A stretch of 64,000 bases of DNA from Agelaius tricolor (lineage: Eukaryota; Chordata; Aves; Passeriformes; Icteridae): the NCBI GenBank assembly GCA_023055355.1, contig JALJCS010000035.1:124001-188000 (forward strand), read 5' to 3'. Below, piece after piece: positions 13,168 through 26,900 of this stretch. Below the pieces are notes generated by a model. The model had not been told where the DNA came from, ran no database searches, and saw only the letters and a list, made by a program, of their open reading frames with translations. Within the stretch, counting starts at the first letter, position 1; each line of letters opens with the position of its first letter. The position numbers and the translations under genes are program-made.

Positions 13168-13238
13168 TTCTTTGAGGTTCCGTTTGACTCAAATATGAAC
13201 AGGACTAAAAACAGACCACTGGTGCGAGGACAGATCAG
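13168..13238 (+). CDS. COX10: COX10 exon: protoheme IX farnesyltransferase, aspartate-motif segment (human exon 5 equivalent)
   Basis: This 71-nt exon reads in frame from its first base: FFEVPFDSNMNRTKNRPLVR, then GQI plus two bases (AG) of a Ser codon finished by the next exon. It matches human COX10 from Phe209 onward with no gap. It holds the first conserved polar motif of the UbiA prenyltransferase family in its COX10/CtaB form (PFDxNMxRTxxRPL). In this family that region binds Mg-diphosphate of the farnesyl substrate. Pro225, mutated in human COX10 deficiency, is the CCA codon at 13216-13218 and is unchanged. The acceptor (T-rich tract, attacag) and donor (CAG|gtaagg) are both strong. 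The enzyme adds farnesyl to heme b to give heme O in the mitochondrial inner membrane. Alignment to the human protein is from memory but internally consistent. Confidence 0.96.
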
Positions 13239-14375
13239 GTAAGGCTATGCACACCTGCTCTGGCTAAGGAGGAATAAACCTTTTATCTATTTCCAAGTTT
13301 CTCTCCCTCTTCAGATGATGAAAAGTAGCACTTTGAGACAAAACATTTAGGAGAAATGCACTTCTTTGTTCCTTGCTATTTCTTCACGTTTATAAGTTCT
13401 GTGTGAGCAGTTTGGGCACTCACAGCTGTAAAATACTGAATTTCTCAATACAGTAGAATTTCCCTTCATATTACATAGTTCTTCATGTGTAATGACTCTG
13501 TGTATGGTGTGGCAGCATGCAGTTATGTTCCACTGATCTTTTGTTTTGTAATAGTAAATCCTAAAATTTTCCCATCTAAGAACAAACACAAAAATGTGTG
13601 TTGCTTCTACATCTTTAGCTGGTTGAAAACTCATTGTGGCATCTTAGGAAATTGATTTAAAAATTTGTTATCATAAAGTTTATCATCATCTACAAGTAAA
13701 TTCCTCCCCCCACCAAAAAAGTCTTTCATTAGCATAGGAATTTCCTTTAAAAAAAGTCCTCAATTCCCTCTGTTTTCTGGATAATGTATCAGTTTAGTTT
13801 CTCAAAGGCTGTTTGGCAAATAAAAAAGCAAAGTGAAAAAGAACATCAATAAAAATCCTCTAACTTATTTGCAAACTGAAACTGAAGGCCCAATTCATAA
13901 ATGATTCAACAAACAATTCTAGTATTACATTTCCATGATTTGTGCCAAAGAGTATTTATAACAAAATTATGTTTTCCCTTAGGCTTCTGTGAACAGTTGG
14001 TCCTATTTATTTCTGTGTTTTATCCATCACCTTTGGAGGACTGAAAAAAAACATGATAGATGAAACTACAAGAAAATTGAGACAAAATACTCAAGTGAAC
14101 CTTGTGGGTAAATTCACTCTTGTGGTAAATATTTAGAGCGCTTCAATAAATTTGTTCTGATTTGTTCTCAAAGGTGGTGCTAATTGCAGATTTCCAAGTT
14201 AATTTTACTTAAAAGATATTTTAGAGACCACTGCAGTGAGGGCATCTTTTGAATATACAGTAAGTCAGGCTTAATTGTGTGGTTCAGGGGACTTGCACTT
14301 CTGCCTCCCTTGCATGTGGTCCTTACACTCTGGGAGAAGGAACACTTATTAGGAAGAAAAATGATGGGGGGATTT

Positions 14376-14403
14376 TCTTTTTATTATTATTATTTTATTT
14401 TTA
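14376..14403. repeat. T-rich (TTA)n/(ATTTT)n simple repeat
   Basis: The sequence ttttattattattattttatttttat is low complexity, with several TTA units. An intronic microsatellite. Confidence 0.7.
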
Positions 14404-17365
14404 TCATGGTCTGCTAGCATGGCTTGCAGTGCTTCTGGAGTCAAAAATATAACTCAGAAACTTTCTGTCAACTTCTGATTCAGAGAAAGCAATTTATTTT
14501 ATGTTTCCAGTGTCCTTAAAAGAACTTCACTGTCATCTGAATGCACCACAAATTGGCAAAACCGTATTTCATGGATTTTCTTACTTCCCCCCCTTTCATA
14601 TTTGCTTTCACCACAAAATGGTAATGTTGGGGACATTGGGCAATCACTCATCAATCTATCTACCTGCCTGTCAACAGCTAATTTAAAGTTCTTTAGTGTC
14701 ACTTCCCTTGAGTAATGCTGCTCTTGCTCCCTGCAGACCGTGGAGTACTCAGACCTTGACTGGGGTTATTTCTTCTGTAGTGTGTCAGAGGAGAATAAAC
14801 CAATGCAAGTAATCTAACCTTGTTGTATTTTGCCACATATTTCTTGGTGTTCCTTGAACTCTAACCTTCCTGGCTGCTAAAATAAAACCTGTAAATGGTT
14901 ATGCTAAAACCAGTCAAGACCAGGCAAGAGAGGGATGGACATACAGTACATAAGAGACTGGTGTCTTGGCTCTGGGAAACAATTCAGAAAGTTTGGGGAG
15001 TTCTTGCCCAAAAATTGTCTGACATTTCAGTGCTGACATTTTCTTCTCTTTAGCTGCTTCATTTAATGAAACATTTGCTGCTTTTTAAATTCTGCTGTGT
15101 TACAACATCTGTGCTATCCAGTGCAAACAAGACATCATTTTCTAATCCATCTTCATTTGCACTCTTTGTAAATATATTCTCTTTTTTCCTTGCTTTCCTT
15201 GCTTTTTATTTATTTGGCATAGTTGTCGTTACAGAACTGGACAGTATGGGTAGTAGTTTTTGCTCTGAGCTTAAGATCCTTTTTTAAGAGAGAAGACTGA
15301 TAACTCTCCATCATGTTGGCTCTGCACCTCCTTGGAAAGGCTTTCAGTGGTGGCTTTGATGTGACTTCTGCCCACTGAAAACTGCACTGAGGCCAGTGAG
15401 AGTTTTTCTAGAGGTTGTGTCATCACAAAGAGAATTCTTACATGCTTTGTATGTTCTACAATCAAACTGGTAGCCCCAGCGAGGTTCTTGGAATTACTGG
15501 GTCACGCAGTCCCTGGATGAGCTGGTGTCTCCATTTTAAGTAAGACAATTCACAGAGGTGGCTCATTAGGAAATGTTAAGCTTTTGTAGAGAAACTATTC
15601 CCATATGTTCTGCTTTGTGGCCTCCACTTGCAGCTTCAGCCCCCAGTTTGTTCAGGGTTAAGACCAGCTGTCCATTCTAAGTGATCTTGCTTCCAACAAC
15701 ATTTCTCCCCTTCCCTTCTGCCAGCGGCCTTCACTTTGAGAAAACACAAGTCCCTCTCAGAGGTTAATTTCTCTGCGTACACATTCATGTGGTTCCCAAA
15801 CCCCCACATGTCACCCTTTTCTGTGAATTGCTGAGGACTGGAAGTTTCCTTTGGCATTAATGAGGAACATCAGTAGCTTTCAGAGAAAGGCTCTGTGGCC
15901 CAGGCTGCACTTTGAGGTGTGGACATCTGGCTGGAGACAGTACTGTTCTCTTACTGGTGATGTTTAAGAAGTGTCTCAGTTGGGCAGCTTTGACCTGTCC
16001 ATCATTCCCTGTGAGCCAGGAGCCAGTTTTGCAAAGATCTCTGGAAGTATGAGGCTTTTCCTCCATTCTTTGTGAAGTCTCTATATTGCATCGTCTTGAT
16101 GGCCAAGAATTACTTAGTGGCTCAGTGTGCCCCTGCTTTATATTTTATGTGTTTGGGCTGGACAATCCATAAAGGCAATGGCACAGATGGTTTCTGCAGA
16201 GCTGGGGCTGCTGAATGTAGGGACTAGAGCATATTTACCTTATTTGCCAGTCCCCACCTCTGGTGCTTCCAGGGAATCTTCTGACACTGTTGGGAGATCT
16301 GTGACAAACAACACAGATAGTTCATTGACTCCTTGCTTTACAATGTTCTGTTTAATTTGTAAGTCTCTGAAAAAAATGTTCCCTTTGAGCCATGAGATGT
16401 AACCATCCTTATTCTCTATTCAGAGAATAATCACAGACATCCTGTTGCAAAAACAACAGGAGTAGACCCAAACACAGTGTGCCACTGAGTGCCATCCATC
16501 ATCCTGCCTGCCCACATCTTCCTCCCTCCTCTGACCCTTCAAGTCTTGTTTGGAAATGCGAACAGCTTGAAATGTTCTTTATACTTGGACTGCAGTGTTA
16601 AACTCATTGAGCATATTTGTGTTCTGCATCATAATAACAGCTGATACTGTTTCCTTCTATGAATTTATTTTGTGTCATTGACGAGGAAAAATTTCACATG
16701 CTCACACAATCTTAAATTTGTCTGAAGTGGCAGCAGCTTTTCATGATTTCCTGTTGGGTGTGATTTATTCCCTTACTTTTTAAGGTAATGGATTTAATTT
16801 TCCTGCAGATTAATTTTAACAAATCTCTGGTATGAGCTGCAGTAGCTGAGTGAGATCAACCTCAAGAGTGACAAGTGTCCTGCTCTGTTATGTTGTGCAA
16901 AGGGACAGGTTTGATCACCCTTTACCTGTACACACTCCTTCTGAATATTGGCAGTTATATGAACTTAGAGTACTGCTGGATCCACTGTGCTAATCACTCA
17001 TAAAGACTTCATAGTTGTACAAGGATAGTTTCTCATCTTAAGAAAAAAAGACCTTCAACAGTATGTTCTAAATAACCAATTCATGGCCATGTAGACATTG
17101 TTCAATTCTGCTCCTGCGCTACTTTGCAACTTACAGCTGTTTTCTGTACCCAGTCCTTTGGCTTTGGACTCAGCAGTGGCTGCGTGGAAGTGGGCCTAGG
17201 GCTTCTCCTTTGCTTACCTGGACCATGAAGCATTATACAGGTAGCTTTAGAGGGTGGTCCAGGCTGAAAGAGGCCTCAGGAGAGATGAAGACCCATCTCT
17301 TGCTCACAGCAGTCTCAGCTCTGAGGTCAGAGCTAGTTCCTCCAGGTCTTGTCTCAAAACCCTTC

Positions 17366-17625
17366 AATATAATGGCTTCAAACTGCAAAAGAGTAGATTT
17401 AGGTTAGCTCTTAGGAAGAAATTCTTCCCTGTGGAGATGGGGAGGCCCAGTTCCAGGTTGCCCAGAGAAGCTGTGGCTGCCCCAACCCTGGCAGTGTCCA
17501 AGGCCAGGTTGAACAGGGCTGGGAGCACCCTGGGACAGTGGAAGGTGTCCCTGCCCATGGCAGGGTTTTGGAAAGAGATGAGCTTTTTGGTCCCTTCCAA
17601 TCCAAACTATTTTGGGATTCTATGA
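17366..17625 (+). repeat. CR1 LINE fragment with intact 3' end
   Basis: A sense CR1 3' end: aatggcttcaaactgcaaaa, gtagatttaggttagctctt, aggaagaaattcttccctgt, gagaagctgtggctgcccca, ggaaggtgtccctgcccatg, ending gggattctatga. Overlapping frames on both strands here (for example 17254-17625) are CR1-derived noise. Confidence 0.92.
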
Positions 17626-18335
17626 CAAAACTAACATGCTGTGGAATTTATTGCTATTCTCCTTATGCAGATTATTGGTACTCAAGCTACTTTTCTATGC
17701 CCGTGTAAGATGTTTAAGTCTATTAAAATGGCAGCAGGCAGCACAACACAGCTAATAATGTCTTGAATGCTTCAACAGAAATAAATATTTGTGTTGTTAG
17801 ATGAATGTTTTTTCCAAGAATTCCATTAACCTTTTCCCTTAGCAATGCCCAAGGAGCCGTGTTCTGTCTGTGAGCTTTCCACTTCTCATGTTCACAGTTG
17901 ATGTTTACTGCAGTTAATGGAGACAGTAACACTTCTACTTATTGATATTTCTGAGTGGAGTGTTGACTTGGCTCAGTTTGAACTATAGGCCAGACTCTTG
18001 AAGAATCAGACCCAAAAGGGCTCCTGCGCTAGTACTGTTTCTCACCAATGGCTTATATTTGTGGATTATAGTCACAATTACAGAGATGAAAGTTGGATGT
18101 TCATAAACTAGTAGAAAACTGCAACACGTGAAATTTTATTTATTCAGAAGCACATTGTGACTGGACTATTTCTATGTAACGCTGAGTTTTTCACTCTGCT
18201 GCCTGTAGCCGACCTACTATTACAAGTGTAACAAAACCAGTTCACACTGAAAAAATGTGTGCTTTTAAAACAAAATTTCTCCTGTAGTCACTGTGGATAA
18301 CTCAGGGTAATTAGCTTGTTTCTTTGCTTAACATT

Positions 18336-18393
18336 AATGTAAATCAGGAATGTTCCTACTGATATTAGTGGAGCTGCATGGATGTAAAGTGAA
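18336..18393. repeat. Short weak foldback repeat
   Basis: The sequence tgtaaatcaggaatgttcct, actgatattagtg, gagctgcatggatgtaaa is roughly self-complementary around ctgatattag, with tgtaaatc at one end and gatgtaaa at the other. It resembles a class of old amniote palindromic repeats carrying gtaaatcagga. Too diverged to name. Confidence 0.45.
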
Positions 18394-21300
18394 GGAAAAT
18401 CCATGTCCTAGGCTTACGCAGAGACCTGCATTAAGGGTTTTGCTAGCTGTGGTTAAGCCAGAGATTTGAAACCTCCCCAGGGGTTTTGGTACAACTTTGG
18501 GTCCCCTTTAGAGCTCAGCCCCTGCTTAGCTGGTGGCTCTGCTCCCTTGGGTGGTCATTTCAGACAGGTTTCATTCTACTTAAGTTAAAACAAATAAAAC
18601 AAAAACTCCATAAATCTACAGTTCTTCAAGAATAATAATTTTTAAGAGATCAGATGCTTATTCCCTGCAGGGGAACATTCTGATGCTTTGTTTAGAAAAT
18701 ACCTCATTTTAAAGGGACTGCCCTGAGATCTTTTTGAATGATAAAAATGTTTCTTTTTTCAGTGGGAGGCTTTCCTCTTGTTTAAACAGGGCACAATTCA
18801 AAGCAGACACCATCACAGAAACCTTTTCAAGAATTTCCTATCCTGCTTGTATTCAGGCTTTATTATTTAAAAACAAGTCAATGCATTCCTTCCCCACCAC
18901 CACCCTCCTGCCTTCATTTTGTTTTTTTTCCACCCTGTATTTTCCGGGAGCTGTCATTGACTGTGTTTGGTAAACAAGAAATTAAAAAGGCAGCTTTATA
19001 TTTTTGACATGTACAATTGCTTGTAAAAATGTACTTCTTGCCTTTTGAACAGCAGGGCATTTAAATTTTTTTTTTTGTCTGGCATGGTCATGTCACAGAG
19101 AGGTTTGGAGGGAGAAACCTTGGGGCTAAAACATAGTTTAATGAGAATAAAACTCACATCAAAGGATGGTCTAATGCAATGATATAATGCTTACTGTGTC
19201 TCTTTCCCAAAGGGGATATGGATGACAGTACTTATATTTCAATTATCTATTCACTGCCTGCATGGGATGTTGATTAAATTGTTCTAAGGTATTAGAGGCC
19301 TTTTGTAGAATGCACAGAAAAATGGTGATACTGCGCATTCTCCTCAGATCAAAATGTGTGTTAGGAGGAAATTATATGGCTCTAACTGCATATATGTTTT
19401 GTTTCTTAGGGCAATAAAGAGGGTTGTTTTATTAACTCCACATTGAAATTTGTTTCAGTTGAAATGAAGCAATCACTGGTTCTCCAGCTCACTCCTGCCC
19501 AGGCCACATTCTGCCACAGCTCAACCCAGACATTCCTTTGCATGCAGCTCTGTTTGGTAAATATAAATCCTGCAGAAACACTTGACCCCTCATGCCTTGC
19601 TGCTTTTCAGCTCAGTTGATGGGTCTTTACCCCCAAATTATTTATCTGCATCTTTAATTGCATGCGGGACAGTTGATAAATCGGAGTACATTGTTCCTTG
19701 CCCCACATTAGGAAACATCCCACATGCTCATGTATAAAGCTGGAGTCACGGTGCATTTGGCTAAATAGCTGCTCCATCTGCTTGTGGAGAACACTGCAGA
19801 GAAGTGATACGGGCTCCTAATGGAGTTGTCTTATCCTCTGATGTCAGCTCCTCGCCAGGGGGCTAGAGCCGCAGGAGCTGGAGGGAGCATTGTGCACTAA
19901 TCCCACCATCTCTGTGTCTGATATGAATGGGCCTCTTGGACACTGATTGCAACCATTGCCACTTCTCTTCTTTAATTGACTAGCAATGAGTAATTTTCTC
20001 CAAAGGTGATGTGAAAGTGAGTTTTTAGAAAACAAACAATATTTAAGCTTGAAGCCCATGATCCTTTCCCCATCTTGGGGGCAATGTTCTCCTGATGGCT
20101 TTTCTTTCAATATCTGTCAAACATTTCAGGTTCATGTTTGTAAATTCTGGCTTAATGCAGTCAAAACCCCAACATTTTGTTCCTTGTATTAGTATTGAAC
20201 CTTGTCTGGTTTAACCACAACAGCATCATCATTCACCCTGTGCCAAGTGGTGTAGGAAATGTCACTGCTCAACAAGTCCATTATGGAGCTGCCTCTGATT
20301 AGAAGCTGCTATGCCCTGAGATCTGTGTAGTGAGTCACATTGGAAGTGCATTTCCCTCTGTGAAGGACAGAGTTTATCATGTCTCATACAAGTTATAACT
20401 TACATGTTATCAGCTTCGCAAGTCAGATATAAAAGAGGTTTTTCTTGCACTTTAATTAGCTGTGTGAACACAGATGCTTGCTCTCTGGTCTCTATGACTA
20501 GAAAAGCTGCATTCCTGAGGTTGAGATATGTGGAGAACTGCTTTGATATGTTTTATTTAGTTGGTTTTTTTTTTTTGCCAGGGATGTAAAATTACAAGAA
20601 ATATAAAATTATAAATCATGCTGGAAAGGAGCCACAGGGACTCCTATTGCTGCCTGTGTGACAATAATTATGTTCTATTTGTGCACTTTGATGGTATATG
20701 AAGGGATTTTCATTTTGTTTTTCCATTAAAAAATGCCGTAACTCCAGATGGTAACTGTAGATAATCTACCTAGATGGTAATACAGGAATCCCAAAATACA
20801 CCCATCCTCATCCTCTTCACCTCTGAGATGAGACTTGGCAGTTAAGACTTCTCTACAGAGTGTTCTCATGCTGTGGGTGTCAAAGGCATGTTTGCAGTGG
20901 TGCAGGGGAATCTGCAGATGGGCAGAAAGGATCTGGCTGAACTTGAAATTTGTCAGGCTCAATCTGCTTCATTGCTCTTCCACTGGCTGGTGTCTAGAGA
21001 CTGATCCTCTTCCCATGGCAGACCTTTGCTTCTTGTCCTGCTCTGTTTTGCTGTAGGGAATAACTTAATTCTTTTATTTTCATTACTCCTGGAAATGTAT
21101 TTAGAAGCAGTGTTTAGAACCTGTGCTCAGATGACTGAACTATCTTCTCTCTTCTGTTTTTTTAAGAGCAGGTTGATAAAAATACCCTAGAATATCAGTT
21201 TTCTCTGTCTGAATGGGATTGAGATCTCACCTGTGACTTCTTTACCACTGCTTTCCAAATCTTGGCTGAGGGCTCAGCAGAAGTACATGTTATATTTAAT

Positions 21301-23731
21301 CATTCTAAATCAGAAAAATATTTCTGGAGAAACCAAATTATCCATCCTGTTAGTTAGTCCTGGCCCTAAAAGAGAGGACTGAGATTTTGAAGTAGAATAA
21401 ATGGATCACTTAACTGCCACACTCTAAGGTTAGATCAAAGAGGAAGATTCAGTTTAAATATTATGGGGAACATTTTTCAGATTTACTGTAGGTTTGTCTT
21501 GTAAGCACTTAAAAAAATATTTACATTTTCATGACTGCAGGGAAGCTGTGAATATTATTATTCACCCTTTCACTCCTACCTAACAAAGCCATATACCAAA
21601 AGCCTGTTGACGCTCCACAGGGTTGCTCAGGGTTGTTATGATTAACATTCTGGTGTGGATATCAAGTGTGATAAGAGCATAAACATTTTGTAAGTATAGG
21701 TCCTTTTCATTTGTAATTCTTTATTTCCAAGTGAAGTGATGAGGCCCAATTGGAGTGTCTGCTTAATAACAAAGGGAAGCATAAAAGTTCTACTTTTGTC
21801 TGAACTACAAGTCTCCCTACGGTGCACTGAGCTATCTCATCCCAGACCTGGGCTCAGACCTCAGGGCAGGCTCATGAAAGCATGAAAAAACAGATCCTTG
21901 TATCATTTGCAGAGAGTTAAACTGGTTAAACTGAGAGCAGATGTATAGGAGAAAGCTCAATGCTGAGGGTGAGACTCTTGATCACCTTCTTTGGCTGAGT
22001 TAAAATTTTTGCATCACTTTAGCAAAACCTTCAGCAAAATCAATCATGCCAATTTTTATTTACTCAAGCATAAAAAAGAGAGATGTGTCCCTTTCAGGAT
22101 GAAATGATTATTTTAAATCAGCCATGTTTGTTTATGATAGTTTTAAAGCACCTTGATCTAGCAGGGGAGACAGAACATTCTGCAGCTTGGATTCTTGAGG
22201 AGTGAGGGGAGCATTGCCCCCACTTTGTGTAAATTACAGTGTTGATCATGCTTTTGTACAATGATACACACCTGTGGCAGGGTGGCCTGGGCTATGTGCT
22301 TGGTCTGTTTCTTCTTTGGGAGAGAAATGAATTGACATAGACGGGCAGTATGTTATCCTAGTCTGTGTTTATTTTACACTAAATGCACTTCTGAGTAAGT
22401 ATATTTGATGGCAAAGCCAGAGCTGGTGGCAATTTAGAGGCAAAACTCAAAAAGGCAACTCCATGATGAGACTTAGCCAGCAATACATGTTTATCCATCA
22501 CTGAACTCCGTTTATGCCAAGTTCTCGCTGTATGACATTCCTTGGGAGATTTAGACATCACTCACTGAATCCTTCCCTGTTTCCCTGTGGATGGTCCAGC
22601 TGTCATTCAAAATCACGTCCAGGTTGGTGCTGATGGGCCTGGCTGGGCCCTATGGACAAAGGAAAGGTATTAGGGGTGGTTCCTTTCAGAGAGATTTGAA
22701 TTGTAAGGAGGTTTACTTGAGGATTGTGTCTGAAATGCTACTGGTTAACCCAGCTCCTTAGATTTTTGGGGAGCATCTGCCACTCTCATACTTCCTCTTA
22801 ACACTGAATTCTTCCTCAGCTCAGATTTTATGTTACAAGTTAGGTTTAGAACTTTTTCATTATTTTCCTCGCTTTTATTTTTTTTCCCATTTGAGGAAAA
22901 GTACTGTCCAGTCTGAGATTAGCAACATCTTTATCATAGTCATTACCAGAAATCAGATTACAAAAAAGACACTTACAAAAACACAGGTAGGCAGAATTGC
23001 AACAGGTGTTTTCTGGCAGTCTTAAAAATCGTGGTACAGCCAGTTAAAGGGGATTTGATATAAATTTGATATAAAATTCAGTACTCATAGTACTTTAGAC
23101 CACAGCAACATGTTTTTGAGGATGAAATACCAGACACTGACAGAATGTAGATACTACTTCTTAACCTATGAAGACAAAATTAAATAACTAACTAAGAAAA
23201 AAAAGAACTTGACAAGGCTCCCCATTTGTTTGTCTGTCTTCACCGTTAAATGATAGACAAGCTGTATTCTGATATTTGCAGTTGATGGAGAAAAATTGAA
23301 TTCCCAATTAAAAGTGCAGTTTACTCTCACGCTTTAGTTTTAAACTGCATCATCCTTCATCCCTTGTCATGACTCATAAACGTTCTTGGATGACTGAAAG
23401 AGAATAAATTAATATCTATTAAGCTCTTCCTCAACATTTTATCCCTTAAAATAGTACCATTTTAGCTCATTGATATATATTGCTCTGTTTAATATAACTC
23501 TGATTGTTCTGCTTAGTATAACTCTGGTACTTTGCTAGTTTAAGCTTCACATCAGCAGGTTCTTGAGCTTTTCATAATATTCAGCCACAACATACCTGTA
23601 AAAGAGAATATCAAAAGTGAGAGCATGAATTGCCTGTGTTAAGTAAAGCTTGTGACTGGTGCTGAATTGGAACTACATGAAAGAAATAAAGGTCTGGCAG
23701 TATGTCCATTCTGCCAGTATTACAGCTATGG

Positions 23732-23752
23732 TTTTTTTTTTTTTTGTTTTAA
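23732..23752. repeat. Poly-T tract
   Basis: A run of about 13 T, then tgtttt. A simple low-complexity tract, possibly a decayed A-tail on the minus strand, but no retroposed body is recognisable beside it. Confidence 0.6.
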
Positions 23753-23883
23753 TTGGAAAGAAATCATTCCTTGAGACTAATCCAATCTATAATTGAAAGT
23801 TCTAGTTGAATGTAAAAATATTTTGCTTTGAGTCCTTAAAAACCTCAGCCTCAAAACTATACTAATTAGGGGTCATGATGTAT

Positions 23884-23970
23884 TACAGAATCCCAGAATA
23901 GTTTCTGTTGGGAGGGACCTTAAAGACCATCTAATTCCAACCCCTCTGCCATGGACAGGATGCCACGCAC
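23884..23970 (-). repeat. CR1 LINE 3' end fragment, antisense
   Basis: Complement of the CR1 tail: acagaatcccagaatagttt, gttgggagggaccttaaaga, ccatctaattccaacccctc, tgccatggacaggatgcc. Only the last 85 or so bases of the element remain. Confidence 0.88.
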
Positions 23971-26900
23971 TAGATCAGATCATCATGTAAACACTTTGAT
24001 TCAGAATCTTACATCTGAATGTGGATGCTTTTTCTATCAGGTACATCCTCAGTTTGTAGAGCTCTTTGAGAGTTTTATCTAATTTTTTTTGTAAAAAAAA
24101 TTTAGAATAATTTTAGTAAAGTTATCAGCAATGAAGCTACTGATCCCGGTAAGTTAGTAGTGTTGTTACTATGATAGAACTGTTACAGCTGACAGTAGTC
24201 ATGAATATGTTTTTTATTACTAAATATATAAATAGACAGTCTGAAAGGATTTGTGTGGAAAGTTAGAATTTAATTTCAGAGTTGGTAGATTGCCACCATT
24301 CAGCATTCTGCCATGATTACTGATTTCTTTTGAATGCTCTGGGCCTTACCTCAAACATAAAAACTGTGTGAGACAATTTTTTACCTTTCCATCAAAAATA
24401 ATTTCAGGGATGCTGTCGTTGCTATTTGGGGCAAAATGTCCTTTTCCAGCCTCCTGGCTCCTTTCTTGCAGTCAGCTGAGTTGTCGGCACTCACGCCAGC
24501 AGATGACCCCATTGCCAGTTCCAGGCATCTGTCCATCAGGGGAGGCAGGGCTGGGAATGACACTAATGCAATCCAGATGTGTGCTTGAAGGAGGTGGGCC
24601 TGCATCCCCGTTACCTCAGCTGTGGGAGCATGAAGGCTTCTGAGAGTCTTCATAACACCTCGGCTCTTTTCTGTCTTCTCCAGGTGGGATGGGGTTGCCT
24701 GCTCTAACTCCTGTTGTTGATGGATTTTTCCAATTTTTCTGGTGGATCCCTAAAAGCTGCTGAGCAAAGTTCAGCAGTTCTTGGGTGCTGATCTTAAAGA
24801 AAATAAATATAAGTTTAAAAAAAATACTTTTGGCTGATGCTCCTCCCACTGAGGGAAGTGACCAAGCCATAGCCCAGTACTCTAGGACAGTCATGATGAC
24901 TACAGGCACAGCTCCTGCCCTGGGACTTGTTTTCAGCAACTCTTAGTCTTGCCTGGCTGCAGGAATTGAGAAGATGCCAGGAGATGAGCAAAATTAAATC
25001 AGCAGCTAAGGGGGAGTATGGTTTTCTGCATGGATGTAGGTAGGTGTCTCCATGGACATCCTTTCCCCTTCATGACCGTGGGCTACTGCAGCCACAGAAA
25101 CCATCAAAGGGGTGGCACTTGAACTTCTGTTTGTGTAACCTCTCATTGCTGTTGGAAAAGGGTGAAATCTTCAGACTGACGCTTTTGTCTGAATTTGTAA
25201 GTGGCTTCAGAAGCCTTAAAAACTTACTGTGTCTGTAAACTCTTTTTCTGCAGACGTAATTGTTGTGGTGGTTAAAAAAATTAGGGAAAAGAGGAGGGGG
25301 CTTTCTCCAGCAGCTTTGTACTGACGAGTAGTCTGGGGACATGTTTAATACCTAGAGATTCCAGAAATAATAAGCAACTTATGATGCTTCCTCCTGAAAT
25401 CTGATTTTAATTATGGTTTTGGAACAGCACTGGACTCGTATCTCAGCTTGTGATGGTGAAATGTAGTTGCAGATGAGGGTCACACTTGTGTTCTTTGTCT
25501 GCCAAAATACCTTCTCTTGAGCTCCTGCTTTTTTCAGCCCATCTGTGCAGGAACCTGGTGCAGGCTGTCCCTCTTCTTATTTTAACAAATTGTTTTGACA
25601 CTATATGCAGATAGAATTTGGGCCCAGAGTAGCAATATTGAAATTAATTTAAGCCATCAGTCTCACCTCTGTTGTCTCAGTGTTGTTTGCCTACCACCAT
25701 GGAAGATGCTGAAGTCAGGGATAATTTAGTACCATTTCTGTGGGTGAGCAAGGGGAAGAAGCACAGTGATCTTACTGAACCTGTGTCTTGGATGACACAG
25801 AAAACTCACCAAAACCCAAACCCAGTTTTTGTCTCATCAAAGAGTAGGTAAATTGCTGTTTATTTAAAGGGCAGAGTCTGTGCAGAGTATTTGCTGTTAC
25901 TAAAAACCCACACAGAGGAACACAAGGGTATGTATTTGACTTCATTGGGATATGGAAATTGCTCTAAATAAGGTTTCTTCTCTTTCCACCCTCCTTGTTT
26001 CACAAGCCCATGCCTGGATTCTTCCTTCACCATCCCTGCTCTGCTTATTTTAGAGCATCACCCTGCATTTGGCAGAACGGATCCACTGTCTTGTGGCATG
26101 AGGGACAGTTGTCAACACTAATGAGATCTAATTCAGAATAATCGACTGGGAATTTAAATGTTCCAAATCCATTAAGGTACTGCAGTCATGCTGCAACTAA
26201 GTAAAAGAGCATTGTTGTTTGCGGTTTTTTTAGTTTACCCTTTTAGAAGTAGGTGACACATCTATGAAGGATTTTTGACAGACAGGGAGAAGGCAGGATT
26301 TATTACCTTTTGTATTAGGCTTTGAATCTAATTTTAAAATATATGCACTTATACTTCATCTGCTTTTTATGTATGTTTGTTGTGCCCAGTTTCCCATTGA
26401 CACATGGTCACAAATTGAGTTTCTTATGTATTTACATAACATCTGAATGTGAATCCCATAGAACTGCTGATTGAATGAGTGCACCTATTCAGGATTCATA
26501 TGTCCTTTGTGTCTGCGCTTGTATGGGAGTGTCAGTCTATTCACAGGAATAGGTTAAAGCATTAGATGCTGATACAGGAATTTTCCATAATTTCAAGTAC
26601 TCATAGGTTTTGAGAGAGAATTGTGTTTTGCTCTTTGTTGGTTTTTTTGATTTTTTAAAAAATTCATTAAACTCTTGCCCCATTTTTAACACTGTTTTTT
26701 AGATTGTAGTTCAAACTGTATTTTGACAGTCACCTTTACAAAATGTTTTGGCAAAGACAGCACAGAAATGCCTGTGTAGGTAGTCCCACTGTTGATCATT
26801 ATAGACATGAAGCTTGCTGATGCTGCTGTGAAATAGGTAAAATACTACATTAATTTTATAGACGGGCAAATGCTTTGATTTGTTTTCACCTCCTAATTTT

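Noticed and set aside
17254..17625. 123-codon open frame and two opposing frames
   Set aside because: Over a CR1 3' end, which commonly gives open frames on both strands.
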